Notes: generated from the letters alone by a model not told the origin. A DNA stretch of 64,000 nt from an uncultured Opitutia bacterium (GCA_903855995.1 CAIOAN010000010.1:28646-92645); one strand, 5' to 3'; positions 36,066-44,399 are shown, numbered from the stretch's first letter. Made by a program: numbers and translations.

Positions 36066-36236
36066 GGGGGGCAAGCTGGCACGGGGGCACGGCGACACGG
36101 GGAAAGTAACCCACCTGCAGCCATAGGTAGGGTTGAGCGCCCTCGCTCAACCGCGGCTGACCAAGGGTGGTCAGCCCTACCCGAGACAACCTAACCTTCC
36201 CCGTTACTCGATACTCGTGCCCACGTGGCCCCGCCC
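36066..36236. repeat. D-type long palindrome with nested REPIN (D1)
   Basis: The left arm (36066-36110) contains GCTGGCACGGGGGCACGGCG and ACACGGGGAAAGTAAC. The right arm (about 36190-36236) contains CCTTCCCCGTTACTCG and CGTGCCCACGTGGCCCC. The A-type REPIN at 36126-36181 lies in the loop. Confidence 0.65.
36126..36181. repeat. REPIN, subfamily A
   Basis: 56 bp, same sequence as the copies flanking the RAYT (GTTGAGCG/CGCTCAAC and GGCTGACCA/TGGTCAGCC between GGTAGGG and CCCTACC). It is nested in the loop of a D-type palindrome. Confidence 0.85.
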
Positions 36237-36284
36237 GAGGGCGAGGCCAAGCGGTCGCCCAAGCGACCCTTGACCTCGCCCTCG
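36236..36284 (+). promoter_or_regulatory. Leader hairpin before the ABC-F gene
   Basis: The outer arms CGAGGGCGAGG and CCTCGCCCTCG pair over 11 bp, and the inner arms GGTCGC/GCGACC over 6 bp with CAAG/CTTG between them. The hairpin ends 23 nt before the ATG. It could act as a leader structure, but no leader peptide or terminator was identified. Confidence 0.4.
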
Positions 36285-36307
36285 TAGGCCCCTTTATCGC
36301 CGCTTCG

Positions 36308-38167
36308 ATGCTGACGATTGCCAATATTTCTAAGTCCTACGGGCCCCGCACCTTGTTCGCGGAGGTCTCGCTGAATATTGCCCGGACGGACCGGCTCGGG
36401 CTCGTCGGGGCCAATGGCGCGGGTAAGTCCACCCTCTTCAACATCATCCTCGGCAAGGACCAACCCGACGAAGGCCTGATCGAGTGGGAACGCGGGGCGA
36501 ACTTCGGCTTCCTCCCCCAGGAAAGCGCCCCAGCCGGCGATGAGACTATCCTACAAATCGCCACCAGCGGCGGCAAGCTCGAGCCTGAGAACGATGACGA
36601 TTGGGATATCGACTACACCCTCGAACCGCGCGCCAAGAAAATCCTCGCCGGCCTCGGCTTCCGCGAAGGCGACGCCGACAAACTGGCCAAGACCTTCTCC
36701 GGCGGCTGGGTCATGCGCGCGCACCTTGCCCGCTTGCTCGTCAGCGAACCAACACTCCTGTTGCTCGACGAACCGACCAATCACCTCGACTTGGAAGCCC
36801 TCCTCTGGTTCCAGGATTACCTGACGCGCTACCCCGGAGGCCTCGTCGTCATCTCGCACGATCGCGCCTTCCTGAATGCGCTCTGCACCGGCACAATCGA
36901 ACTCCGCGGCCAGCGCCTGCATTGCTATAACGGCAACTACGACGACTTCATCCTCGAACGCGTGGCCCGTAAAGATCGCCAACAAGCGATGTTCAAGAAC
37001 CAGCAGCGCGAGATTGCCCACCTCCAGACGTTCGTCGACCGCTTCGGCGCCAAAGCCTCCATGGCCTCGCGCGCGAAATCCAAGGAGAAGCAAATCGCCC
37101 GCCTCGAGGAGGTCGCGATCGACGAACCCGAGGACGACCTGAAGAAGATTCAGTTCCGCTTCCCGCAGCCCCCACGCTCCGGCCTCAAGGTGATGAAACT
37201 CGAACACGTGCAGCAGTCGTACGGCGACCATGTCGTTTATAAGGACCTTAATTTCGAGTGCGAACGCGGTCAGCGCACGGTTTTGGTTGGCCCGAACGGA
37301 GCAGGCAAATCAACCCTCCTCAAGATCCTCGCCGGCGTCATCCCGATCAACGGCGGCGTGCGCGAAGAAGGCGGCAACGTCATCACCGGCTACTTTGCGC
37401 AGAACCGCGTCGACAACCTCAACCCCAAGTTGACGGTCCTCGAGAACGTCATGGAACTCCGCACCACGGAGAACGGCCTGACCGAACAGCAGGCCCGCGG
37501 CATGCTCGGGACGTTTCTTTTCCGCAAGGACGACGTAAACAAGAAAGTCTCCGTGCTCTCGGGGGGTGAGAAATCACGCCTCGCGCTGGTGAAGTTGATG
37601 ATCAATCCGCCGAACTTCCTGCTGATGGATGAGCCGACGACGCACCTCGACATCATGTCGATCGACGCCCTCATCGCCGCCCTCAAGAACTACGAAGGCA
37701 CGCTCTTCTTCGTCAGCCACGACGTGCACTTCATCCGCGAAATCGCTAAGACCGTACTGCACGTCCATTCCGGCCGCCTGACGCCGTATTCCGGCGACTA
37801 CGCCTACTACCTCGAGAAATCCAAATCCGGCAACGAGCGCGCCGCGCTCACCGCCGGCTTCACCGACGCCCGGCCGAAACAGGAGGAGCCCTCCAAGCAG
37901 GAGAAACCCAAGGCCCCCGTGAAACCCTCCGCCGCGGATATCCGTAAACTGAAGGCCGACGTCACGAAATGCGAACAGCTGGTCGCGGAACTCGAAGCTA
38001 AGCAGGCCACGATCACCGCCGAACTCGCCGACCCCGCCACTTATACCGGCGGCGTGAACCTCCCGCAATTAAACGCCCGCCTCCGCGACACCATCAACGC
38101 CCTCCAGACGGCCACCGCCGCTTGGGAACTGGCCTCGCAGAAGCTGAGCGAGGCAGAGGGAACGTAA
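36308..38167 (+). CDS. ABC-F family ATP-binding protein (ribosome-associated)
   Basis: 619 residues with two ATPase cassettes and no membrane segment. Cassette 1 has Walker A GANGAGKST (34-42), FSGGWVMRAHLA, and Walker B LLLLDEPTNHLD. Cassette 2 has VGPNGAGKST at about 328, LSGGEKSRLALV and LLMDEPTTHLD. Between them is the ABC-F linker (P-site tRNA interaction motif region), rich in Arg and Lys. The C-terminal 70 residues form a coiled coil (KLKADVTKCEQLVAELEAKQ), as in Uup. ABC-F proteins act on ribosomes with tRNA in the E site. The subtype (Uup, EttA or resistance) is not decided. Upstream in-frame codons from 36167 run through repeat DNA and are excluded. Confidence 0.93.
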   Translation: MLTIANISKSYGPRTLFAEVSLNIARTDRLGLVGANGAGKSTLFNIILGKDQPDEGLIEWERGANFGFLPQESAPAGDETILQIATSGGKLEPENDDDWDIDYTLEPRAKKILAGLGFREGDADKLAKTFSGGWVMRAHLARLLVSEPTLLLLDEPTNHLDLEALLWFQDYLTRYPGGLVVISHDRAFLNALCTGTIELRGQRLHCYNGNYDDFILERVARKDRQQAMFKNQQREIAHLQTFVDRFGAKASMASRAKSKEKQIARLEEVAIDEPEDDLKKIQFRFPQPPRSGLKVMKLEHVQQSYGDHVVYKDLNFECERGQRTVLVGPNGAGKSTLLKILAGVIPINGGVREEGGNVITGYFAQNRVDNLNPKLTVLENVMELRTTENGLTEQQARGMLGTFLFRKDDVNKKVSVLSGGEKSRLALVKLMINPPNFLLMDEPTTHLDIMSIDALIAALKNYEGTLFFVSHDVHFIREIAKTVLHVHSGRLTPYSGDYAYYLEKSKSGNERAALTAGFTDARPKQEEPSKQEKPKAPVKPSAADIRKLKADVTKCEQLVAELEAKQATITAELADPATYTGGVNLPQLNARLRDTINALQTATAAWELASQKLSEAEGT

Positions 38168-38180
38168 ACGTTCCCTCTGC
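38153..38180. repeat. Perfect inverted repeat centred on the ABC-F stop codon
   Basis: GCAGAGGGAACGT (38153-38165) and ACGTTCCCTCTGC (38168-38180) are perfect 13-bp arms with AA between. The TAA stop (38165-38167) is at the centre. There is no T run, so it is not a standard terminator. Confidence 0.85.
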
Positions 38181-38188
38181 AGGGTAGA

Positions 38189-38322
38189 GTGGGCACGAGT
38201 ATCGGGGAGGGGTCAGGTAGCAGCCAAAGCCGCCGCGGCTCTCATTCCAGCGTCCTTTGTATCCCCCTATACTCGATACTCGTGCCCACGTGCCCCCTCG
38301 GGGCGCCAGCCCCGCCCGCCAT
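38189..38322. repeat. D-type long palindrome (D2)
   Basis: Perfect 15-bp arms GTGGGCACGAGTATC (38189-38203) and GATACTCGTGCCCAC (38275-38289) surround 71 bp. The sequence around them (CCCCTATACTCG, CACGTGCCCCC) matches D1. Confidence 0.75.
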
Positions 38323-38380
38323 TCCTTTCTGGCTCTCGGGGAACCCTTCCCTTACACCCCTGTCCTTACCTGACACCCCC

Positions 38381-39433
38381 ATGCGTTCCCTCACCCGTCT
38401 CCTGAGCGTGCTGTGCCTCTTGGCCGCCGCCGTCCCCTCCGCTTTCGGCCACGGTGCCGGCGAAGAAATGTCCAAGGCCGCCACGGCCTTCCTCGGCTCG
38501 CTCACCGACGCCCAGCGCGCCAAGGCGACCTTCAAATTCGACGACGCCGAACGCACGCACTGGATTTTCGTCCCAGCTGTGCGCCTCGGCCTGCCGATTA
38601 AGGAAATGAACCCCGGCCAGCGCCACTTCGCCCAGGCCCTCCTTTCCGTCTCCCTGAGCCAGCGCGGCCATATGAAGGTCGAGTCCGTCATGGCCCTCGA
38701 ATACATGCTCTTCCTCATCGAAGAAGGCAAAGGCGCCAACAAGCGCGACGCCGAGAACTACTTCGTGTCGATCTTCGGCACGCCCGACGCGCACGGTACC
38801 TGGGGCTTCCGCTGGGAAGGCCACCACTGCTCCCAGAACTTCACCATCGTCGACGGCGTGCTCGTCGGCTCGACACCTTCGTTCCTCGGCACCAATCCCG
38901 GCCAGGTGAAGTCCGACACCCTTCATGTCGGTGATGCGATGCCCGGCCTTGTCGGCTTCGAACTCCTCGACCAAGAAGACGGCCTCGGCCGCGAACTCGC
39001 CAAGTCCCTCACCGCTGAACAACGCAAGGCAGGCTTCATCCCGGGCGAAACCCCGAAGGACGTCATCACGAGCAACAAGCCCAAGGCCGACGGCATCATC
39101 AAGCACAAGGGCATCGCTTTCTCGGCCCTCACCGCCGACCAGAAGAAACTGGCCGGTAAGATCATCGCCGAATACGTCGGCCGGGCTCGCTCCGACTTCG
39201 CCGTCCAAGAAAGTGCCGCCATCAGCAAGACCCCGGAAGACCAGCTCTTCTTCGGCTACAACGGCGGCACGGAAGCCGGCCAGGCTCATTACTATAGCAT
39301 CCAGGGCCCGACCTTCCTCCTCGAGTTCGCCAACTTCCAGAACGGCGCCAACCACGTGCACGCTTCCTGGCGCGACCTGAAGAAGGACTTCGGTTACGAC
39401 CCGCTCGCTGAGCACGCCAAGACCCACAAGTAA
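38381..39433 (+). CDS. Secreted DUF3500 family protein
   Basis: 350 residues with signal peptide MRSLTRLLSVLCLLAAAVPSAFG. It matches DUF3500: SLTDAQRAKATFKFDDAERTHW-like opening, GTPDAHGTWGFRWEGHHCSQNF with His residues in a row, GTNPGQV, and the C-terminal HYYSIQGPTFLLEFANFQNG with NHVHASWRD. The clustered His residues suggest metal binding, but the family has no proven activity that I know of. A probable periplasmic enzyme of carbohydrate or organic acid turnover. Earlier in-frame codons from 38189 lie in a D-type repeat. A strong terminator follows. Confidence 0.85.
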   Translation: MRSLTRLLSVLCLLAAAVPSAFGHGAGEEMSKAATAFLGSLTDAQRAKATFKFDDAERTHWIFVPAVRLGLPIKEMNPGQRHFAQALLSVSLSQRGHMKVESVMALEYMLFLIEEGKGANKRDAENYFVSIFGTPDAHGTWGFRWEGHHCSQNFTIVDGVLVGSTPSFLGTNPGQVKSDTLHVGDAMPGLVGFELLDQEDGLGRELAKSLTAEQRKAGFIPGETPKDVITSNKPKADGIIKHKGIAFSALTADQKKLAGKIIAEYVGRARSDFAVQESAAISKTPEDQLFFGYNGGTEAGQAHYYSIQGPTFLLEFANFQNGANHVHASWRDLKKDFGYDPLAEHAKTHK

Positions 39434-39454
39434 GCCTGACCTAAGGCTGCTGAC

Positions 39455-39484
39455 GAAACCCCGGGCCACCGGGGTTTCTTATTT
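39455..39484 (+). terminator. Rho-independent terminator after the DUF3500 gene
   Basis: GAAACCCCGG/CCGGGGTTTC, a perfect 10-bp stem with loop GCCA, followed by TTATTT. Confidence 0.88.
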
Positions 39485-39603
39485 CGAGGGGTCGGGGCAG
39501 AGGTAGGCTTCCAGACTAGGACTGTCTGAAGCTCCCTATCTCAATCCGTATTGGCTTTCGTTCGGCCATGCATCGTAACTACCCCAACCCCTGCCCCTAC
39601 CCC

Positions 39604-40440
39604 TTATTTCACCATCCTCTTCCAGCCCTCCATGGTCTCTTTGAGGAGTTCCTTGGAGTCCATCGTGATGCCGAAGCCCTGAAAACCATAGGCGCCGCGG
39701 TAACCAGCGGCGCGGGTTTGGGCGACGAAGCCGGCGACATTATAAGACCCGCGGCCCAGCGGTTGAATAAGTTTATCCCAACCGAGTTTCTGCGTGTCGC
39801 CCGTGTCGGCGCCGTTGATCGTGATGAAGTTCAGGCGAGGTAGCGCCTCCTTGATGAGCGGCAATGGATCACGCTCCGAGCCCTCGACTTTGAGCCAGTG
39901 GCAGAGATTGAACGTCACCCCGAGCGCCGGATCGTCGACCTTGTTCGCGACGCGCAGGCAGACCTCGAACTGGGCGGCCCAGAAACCCGCGTGCGGGTAG
40001 AGCGAAATCTTCACGCCCTTGGGCTTGGCGTAAGCCAACAACTGGCGCAACTGCGGCACCACGATGGTATCTCCATATTCCGGCGGCAGATTGAGGCCCA
40101 TTGGGAATTGGACCTTATTGAGGCCAAGCCAGAGCGTGCCACCCGTGCCCGCCAGTCCGTCGACCGCTTTGATGAGGTCGGGCGAAATCTCCACCTGACC
40201 ATAGGTGAAATTCGAGACGTGGTAGCCGTTAAACAACTTGAGCTTCTGGGCAACCAGTGCCGCCTGGAAAGCTTTCGCCGAGTCCGGCCTCCCGCCTAAC
40301 CCCGCATAGCCCAACTCCGCCAGTACCTGTGCACATTCCGCCGGCGGCAGTTTCGCGGCGGTATCCATGGCGAAGAACGGCGGCACGTCGGCCGCCAACA
40401 TGGCGGCCGCAGAGAGAACAAGAGCGAAAAGTGTACGCAT
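39604..40440 (-). CDS. Secreted sugar phosphate isomerase/epimerase-like TIM barrel
   Basis: 278 residues. Signal peptide MRTLFALVLSAAAMLAADV, then an AP-endonuclease-2/xylose-isomerase-like TIM barrel: ECAQVLAELGYAGLGGRPDS opening, GVKISLYPHAGFW, VTFNLCHWLKVEGS, LNFITINGAD, and the C-terminal AYGFQGFGI. Acidic and His ligands that normally hold a metal are partly present (H in LYPHAG, H in LCHWL), but the usual Glu is not obvious, so activity is uncertain. Proteins of this type with signal peptides are frequent in Planctomycetota and Verrucomicrobiota. It follows a small membrane-protein gene by 5 bp on the same strand, so the two are co-transcribed. Confidence 0.8.
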   Translation of the reverse strand: MRTLFALVLSAAAMLAADVPPFFAMDTAAKLPPAECAQVLAELGYAGLGGRPDSAKAFQAALVAQKLKLFNGYHVSNFTYGQVEISPDLIKAVDGLAGTGGTLWLGLNKVQFPMGLNLPPEYGDTIVVPQLRQLLAYAKPKGVKISLYPHAGFWAAQFEVCLRVANKVDDPALGVTFNLCHWLKVEGSERDPLPLIKEALPRLNFITINGADTGDTQKLGWDKLIQPLGRGSYNVAGFVAQTRAAGYRGAYGFQGFGITMDSKELLKETMEGWKRMVK

Positions 40441-40445
40441 AAAAT

Positions 40446-40784
40446 TCAGCGGATGGCGACCCCGTGGGCGGCAAGCTCCTGGAGGAAATCCTGAGGCGAG
40501 GGCGGGCTGATCAGGAAATTCTTGAACCAGCCGGTGCGACGACGCAGCAGGAGCATCCGTTTGGGATTCCCGGTGTTAGTCCAATGCTCGTTCCAGAAGA
40601 CCCAATCGTGCGCCGCCCATTCGATGTCACTGAGGGCGATCTTACGCGCGGTGCAGCCGTAGAAGCGCACACGCACAAAGGCTTCGTCGACGGTGTAGGT
40701 CATGCCCCAGAAAATTGCGTGGATCAGTAATCCAGCGAACATGAAGGACCCGAGCAGGGGCAGCAGATGCAGGAAGACCTCCAT
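40446..40784 (-). CDS. Small membrane-anchored hypothetical protein
   Basis: 112 residues. One hydrophobic N-terminal segment (HLLPLLGSFMFAGLLIHAIFWGM) is followed by a soluble part: VDEAFVRVRFYGCTARKIALSDIEWAAHDW and a basic stretch KRMLLLRRRTGWFKNFLISP. The soluble part resembles small bacterial PH-like domains in its strand pattern, but no family is confirmed. It is 5 bp upstream of the TIM-barrel gene and divergent from menD, sharing a 92-bp gap. Confidence 0.6.
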   Translation of the reverse strand: MEVFLHLLPLLGSFMFAGLLIHAIFWGMTYTVDEAFVRVRFYGCTARKIALSDIEWAAHDWVFWNEHWTNTGNPKRMLLLRRRTGWFKNFLISPPSPQDFLQELAAHGVAIR

Positions 40785-40876
40785 TTGAGGATAAAATATA
40801 GCGCCAATCGGCCGGGCTTAAACCCAAAACCAAGCCCACGCTGGACAGCCCCGCCCTGTCGGGATTGCCTGTCCCC

Positions 40877-42583
40877 ATGGCCCGCGCGACGAAGCACCTG
40901 AACACGAACGCCCTCTGGGCCGACGTCGGCGTGCGTACGCTCCGCCGTCTCGGCCTGACGCACGTGGTGATCTCGCCTGGCTCGCGCTCGACGCCGCTGG
41001 CCCACGCTTTCGCCGAATCCGCCGGACTGCATGTCACCGTGGCGCTCGACGAACGTTCGGCTGGCTTCATCGCCCTCGGCCTCGCCAAGGCCACCCGACG
41101 CCCCACCGCCCTGCTCTGCACCTCCGGCACCGCTGCCGCGAACTACCTGCCGGCTGTCGTCGAAGCCCGCCTCTCAGCCACGCCCCTACTCATCCTGACC
41201 GCCGACCGTCCGCCCGAACTCCGCGAGTGCCACTCTGGGCAGACGATTACGCAGAATGGAATCTACGGCGGCTACCCGGTATGGTCCGCTGAGGCGGCCG
41301 TGCCTTCGACCGACCTCTCCCTGCTCCGACACTGGCGTCAGCTCTTGGTCGACGCCTGGCAGCGCTCCCAAGGCCCTCTGGCTGGCCCGGTGCACCTCAA
41401 TCTGCCCTTCCGCGACCCTCTCGCCCCCTCCGATGCGGAAAAGGGCTTCAAGGCGCCTGCCAGCCTCAATCTTGAGAAGTTCACATCCGTCCCGCCCTGC
41501 GGCATCGTCCGCCCGACCCTCACGCCCGCCACAGTGGCTAGCCTGCTTCCGAAGACGGAGCGCGGCGTTATCGTGCTCGGCCCGCATGCCTTTGAGGATC
41601 GCGACGAAAGCGCGGCGGGCCTACGTGAACTTTCCCAGCTGACCGGCTGGCCGATTCTCGCCGACGGCGCCGGCACGCTCCGCGGCGACCTCGCCGGCGA
41701 TGCTTCGCTGGTCTCGGGTTACGATCTCATCCTGCGCGACGCCAAAGCCGCCAAGACACTACGCCCGCAGGCCGCGGTGTTCGTCGGACCGCTCCCGACC
41801 AGCAAAGTCCTGCGGGCTTGGCTCAAGGAAGGCGACATCACCGTCATCCAGCTCGGTCGCGCCGGCGAGAACACCGACCCCACCCATTCGCGCTGGAGCC
41901 GCCTCGACGGACAGCTCGTGCCCTCGGGCGACAAGGTTTCGTCGAAGGCCTCCGCTTACGGCAAGGCCTGGCAGTCGGCCCAGAAAGCCGCTGCCAAGAA
42001 ACTCACGCGCATCGTGAATGTCGACTGGCCCTTCGAAGGCCGCGTCGTGTCACTGCTCGACGAGGCCCTTGGTCCGGACGACCGCCTGTTCGTCGGCAGC
42101 AGCATGCCGATCCGCGACCTGGAGTGGTTCTACCATCCGCCCGGCCCTGGCCCTGAGGTTCTCACCAATCGTGGCGCCAACGGCATCGACGGCACCGTCT
42201 CGACCGCGCTCGGCGCGTCCCTCGACGGCAAGCGCACGGTGCTCCTTTGCGGCGACCTGACTTTCCTGCACGACAGCAACGCACTGCTCTCCGCCTACGG
42301 CCATCGCGGAGACCTCACCGTGCTCGTGATCAACAACCAGGGTGGCGGCATCTTCAATCACCTCGCCGTGGCGAAGAGCGCCCAGTTCGAACAACTCTGG
42401 GGTACGCCGCAGGCGGCCGACCTCGGTAAGCTCTGCGCCGCCCACAAGGTGCGTCATGATCTCGCCGACGGCTGGAACGACCTGCGCCGTCTCCTCGAAG
42501 TCCGTGGTAAAGGCGTCCGCGTCATCGAATTCCGGACCGACCGCGAAGCCGACGCCGCCTGGCGCCAGAAGTCCTTTCGCTAA
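40877..42583 (+). CDS. menD: 2-succinyl-5-enolpyruvyl-6-hydroxy-3-cyclohexene-1-carboxylate synthase
   Basis: 568 residues, typical MenD size. It joins isochorismate and 2-oxoglutarate with ThDP and a metal ion in menaquinone synthesis. Seen: NALWADVGVRTLRRLGLTHV opening, VISPGSRSTPLA, the ThDP-enzyme glutamate region HVTVALDERSAGFIALG, TSGTAAANYLPAVVEA, the pyrimidine-side AEAAVPSTDLSLL, and the diphosphate-binding GDLTFLHDSNAL with NNQGGGIF. The ATG at 40877 is preferred to a TTG four codons earlier. The stop codon lies inside a short hairpin, CTAATTC/GAATTAG. menG, another menaquinone step, is 11 kb away. Confidence 0.95.
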   Translation: MARATKHLNTNALWADVGVRTLRRLGLTHVVISPGSRSTPLAHAFAESAGLHVTVALDERSAGFIALGLAKATRRPTALLCTSGTAAANYLPAVVEARLSATPLLILTADRPPELRECHSGQTITQNGIYGGYPVWSAEAAVPSTDLSLLRHWRQLLVDAWQRSQGPLAGPVHLNLPFRDPLAPSDAEKGFKAPASLNLEKFTSVPPCGIVRPTLTPATVASLLPKTERGVIVLGPHAFEDRDESAAGLRELSQLTGWPILADGAGTLRGDLAGDASLVSGYDLILRDAKAAKTLRPQAAVFVGPLPTSKVLRAWLKEGDITVIQLGRAGENTDPTHSRWSRLDGQLVPSGDKVSSKASAYGKAWQSAQKAAAKKLTRIVNVDWPFEGRVVSLLDEALGPDDRLFVGSSMPIRDLEWFYHPPGPGPEVLTNRGANGIDGTVSTALGASLDGKRTVLLCGDLTFLHDSNALLSAYGHRGDLTVLVINNQGGGIFNHLAVAKSAQFEQLWGTPQAADLGKLCAAHKVRHDLADGWNDLRRLLEVRGKGVRVIEFRTDREADAAWRQKSFR

Positions 42584-42599
42584 TTCAGCCGAGAATTAG

Positions 42600-42653
42600 T
42601 ATGGGGTCAGACCGCTTCTGAGTGATATCAGTCAGAAGCGGTCTGACCCCATA
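42600..42653. repeat. 54-bp near-perfect palindrome after menD
   Basis: The 22-nt arms (42600-42621 and 42632-42653) are perfectly complementary, starting TATGGGGTCAGACC. The 10-nt centre is itself palindromic around GATATC, so only one G-G pair (42622/42631) breaks symmetry. It lies 17 bp after the menD stop. The GGGGTCAGACC core is unrelated to A-D repeats here. Confidence 0.9.
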
Positions 42654-42753
42654 CAATAGATGCGGAAATCAGGGTAAAAACCACCGGCCTGCATCTCGAT
42701 TGCAAGCGCTCGGATGTCGGAGAATACTCTCCAAGTAATCCCCACCTATCCCG

Positions 42754-43605
42754 ATGACCCTCGCCCGCCTCTTCCTTCTGCTTGCGATAAGCGGTGCACT
42801 CATCGCGGACGATAAGCCTGCCGCGAAGAAAACGGCAGTAAAGGGCGACGAGAAGGCCGTGGTGCTAGCTGAAAAGGCCATCCCGCGCACAGAACTCAAG
42901 GCACTGGTCGCGCCGGGCGCTTCGCTGAAGTTCGACTTCCCCGAGCTGACCGTGGACCGTCATGGCGCGATGGCGGCGTGCAATGTGACGCTGCCGGCCG
43001 GCTACGAGGCGACGAAAAAATATCCGCTGGTCGCCTGGCTCGGCGGCGGCGAAGGCGGCAACACTCCGAGCAAAGCCTTCCTGCCCGAAGGCGACTTCAT
43101 CGTCGTCGGACTCCCCTACCCCAAGGGCGCGAACAATCCCGTGCAGGCGAACATGGTAGGAGAGTTTGCAAAAATCTGGGCGTATCACCGCTTCATGTTG
43201 GATGAGATCGCGAAGATCATCCCGAACATCGACAAGTCTCGCTCGATCATCGCCGGTTTCAGCAATGGCGGACATTCAATCGACGGCATGCTGCGCCTGA
43301 GCAGCGGCCCGAAGCTCACGGACTACTTCGGCATCTTCGTCTTCGCGGATGGCGGCGGCACTTCGTATACCTCCAAGGGCAATCTCCCGGACCTCAAGGG
43401 TAAGTTCGCCTACGCCTGCTGGGGCTCAGAGAAAGGTTCGAATAAGCCCGCCACCAGCCAGCTCCCCAAGACCCTCAAGGCCAAGGGCGCGACCGCTATC
43501 GGCAGCGAGATGACCGGCGTCGGCCACGCGTTCGCCGAAACCGAACACCCTAAGGTCGCCGAGTGGCTCGAAAAGGTCGCCTTGGCTACGCCGGCGAAAA
43601 AATAA
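42754..43605 (+). CDS. Secreted alpha/beta hydrolase
   Basis: 283 residues, signal peptide MTLARLFLLLAISGALIADD followed by a short Lys/Ala-rich spacer. The fold is that of a poly-esterase: YPLVAWLGGGEGGN oxyanion loop, GFSNGG nucleophile elbow with S170, and H258 in GVGHAFAETEHP. An acidic residue in the FADGG or CWGSEK region is expected but I cannot single it out. Exported and probably an esterase or phospholipase-like enzyme. It converges with the GNAT gene; the stops are separated by 9 bp. A hairpin GCCGGCG/CGCCGGC (43590-43614) spans the junction. Confidence 0.8.
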   Translation: MTLARLFLLLAISGALIADDKPAAKKTAVKGDEKAVVLAEKAIPRTELKALVAPGASLKFDFPELTVDRHGAMAACNVTLPAGYEATKKYPLVAWLGGGEGGNTPSKAFLPEGDFIVVGLPYPKGANNPVQANMVGEFAKIWAYHRFMLDEIAKIIPNIDKSRSIIAGFSNGGHSIDGMLRLSSGPKLTDYFGIFVFADGGGTSYTSKGNLPDLKGKFAYACWGSEKGSNKPATSQLPKTLKAKGATAIGSEMTGVGHAFAETEHPKVAEWLEKVALATPAKK

Positions 43606-43614
43606 GCCGCCGGC

Positions 43615-44286
43615 CTAGAAATAGGTCCTCAGGAATTCCGCCTCGGTCGCGGACAGCGGCTTGTCGCCGGTGGCCATGGCCAAGGATTTCGGGAAGTGCT
43701 GGTGCTCCGCCGGCAGGACGCGGAATCCGTGGCGCTCGTAGATCGTCGGCTTGACCTCGGAGAAGAGCAGGAAGCGCATGTCGGGCTGGGCGAAGCGATG
43801 CAGCTCCATGACGGCGCGGAGCAGCCGCGAGGCGTAGCCCTTGCCACGCTGTTCCGGCGAAGTCGCGACGGACGCGAAGCCGATCAGGCTCTCACGGAAA
43901 CGCAGGACGTTCAAAGCGGCGACGGGCTGCCCCGCGGCGTCCTCAAGCAGGTAACGCGTGCCACGCAGGTGATTCGGATCGCGGTCCTTAGCGGCGCAAT
44001 ACTCGTCGAAGGTCTTATCCTGCTTCCAAGCGTCATAGCCGAATGCCAGCACCGCGTGCAGATCCTCGGCTTGCACGAGACGCAGACGGCCCACCGGCGT
44101 AAAGCGTTGGCGGCCGTCTTCGATCATGCCCTCGAACATCGGTTGCGGGCGGACCCACGTGCGGGCCTCAGGATTATCATACAGGCAGCGATAGACCACC
44201 TGCGGCGAAAGATCCTCGGAATGCGCCGCGACCCCAAGCCGGAGGTAATGGTTGCCCTTGTAGTGGCGGTAGAGGGTCCAGGACAT
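43615..44286 (-). CDS. DUF1653-GNAT acetyltransferase fusion
   Basis: 223 residues from ATG 44286; a GTG/ATG further upstream at 44319 lies in a D-type repeat. The first 60 residues (LYRHYKGNHYLRLGVAAHSE, VVYRCLYDNPEARTWVRP, MFEGMI) match DUF1653, a small RNA-associated-looking domain usually found alone. The rest is a GNAT acetyltransferase with motif A in ATSPEQRGKGYASRLL and a C-terminal beta strand set (KPTIYERHGFRVLP). It would transfer acetyl from acetyl-CoA to an unknown amine. The fusion is unusual. Confidence 0.75.
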   Translation of the reverse strand: MSWTLYRHYKGNHYLRLGVAAHSEDLSPQVVYRCLYDNPEARTWVRPQPMFEGMIEDGRQRFTPVGRLRLVQAEDLHAVLAFGYDAWKQDKTFDEYCAAKDRDPNHLRGTRYLLEDAAGQPVAALNVLRFRESLIGFASVATSPEQRGKGYASRLLRAVMELHRFAQPDMRFLLFSEVKPTIYERHGFRVLPAEHQHFPKSLAMATGDKPLSATEAEFLRTYF

Positions 44287-44399
44287 GGGTACACAGGGGG
44301 CATGGTGACACGGGGACACGCTGGCAAGGCTGTTGAGCCAAACCCCTTGTCACCTTGCCCACATGCCCACGTGGCCCCTGGGCGGACAGAGCCCGCCCA
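44287..44399. repeat. D-type long palindrome (D3)
   Basis: Left part GTACACAGGGGGCATGGTGAC and ACACGGGGACACGCTGGC; right part CCTTGTCACCTTGCCC and CACATGCCCACGTGGCCCC. Same design as D4-D6. Confidence 0.6.

Noticed and set aside
36227..36240. CACGTG cores in D elements as possible parS sites
   Set aside because: Flanks (CCCACGTGGCCC) do not match the parS consensus TGTTTCACGTGAAACA.
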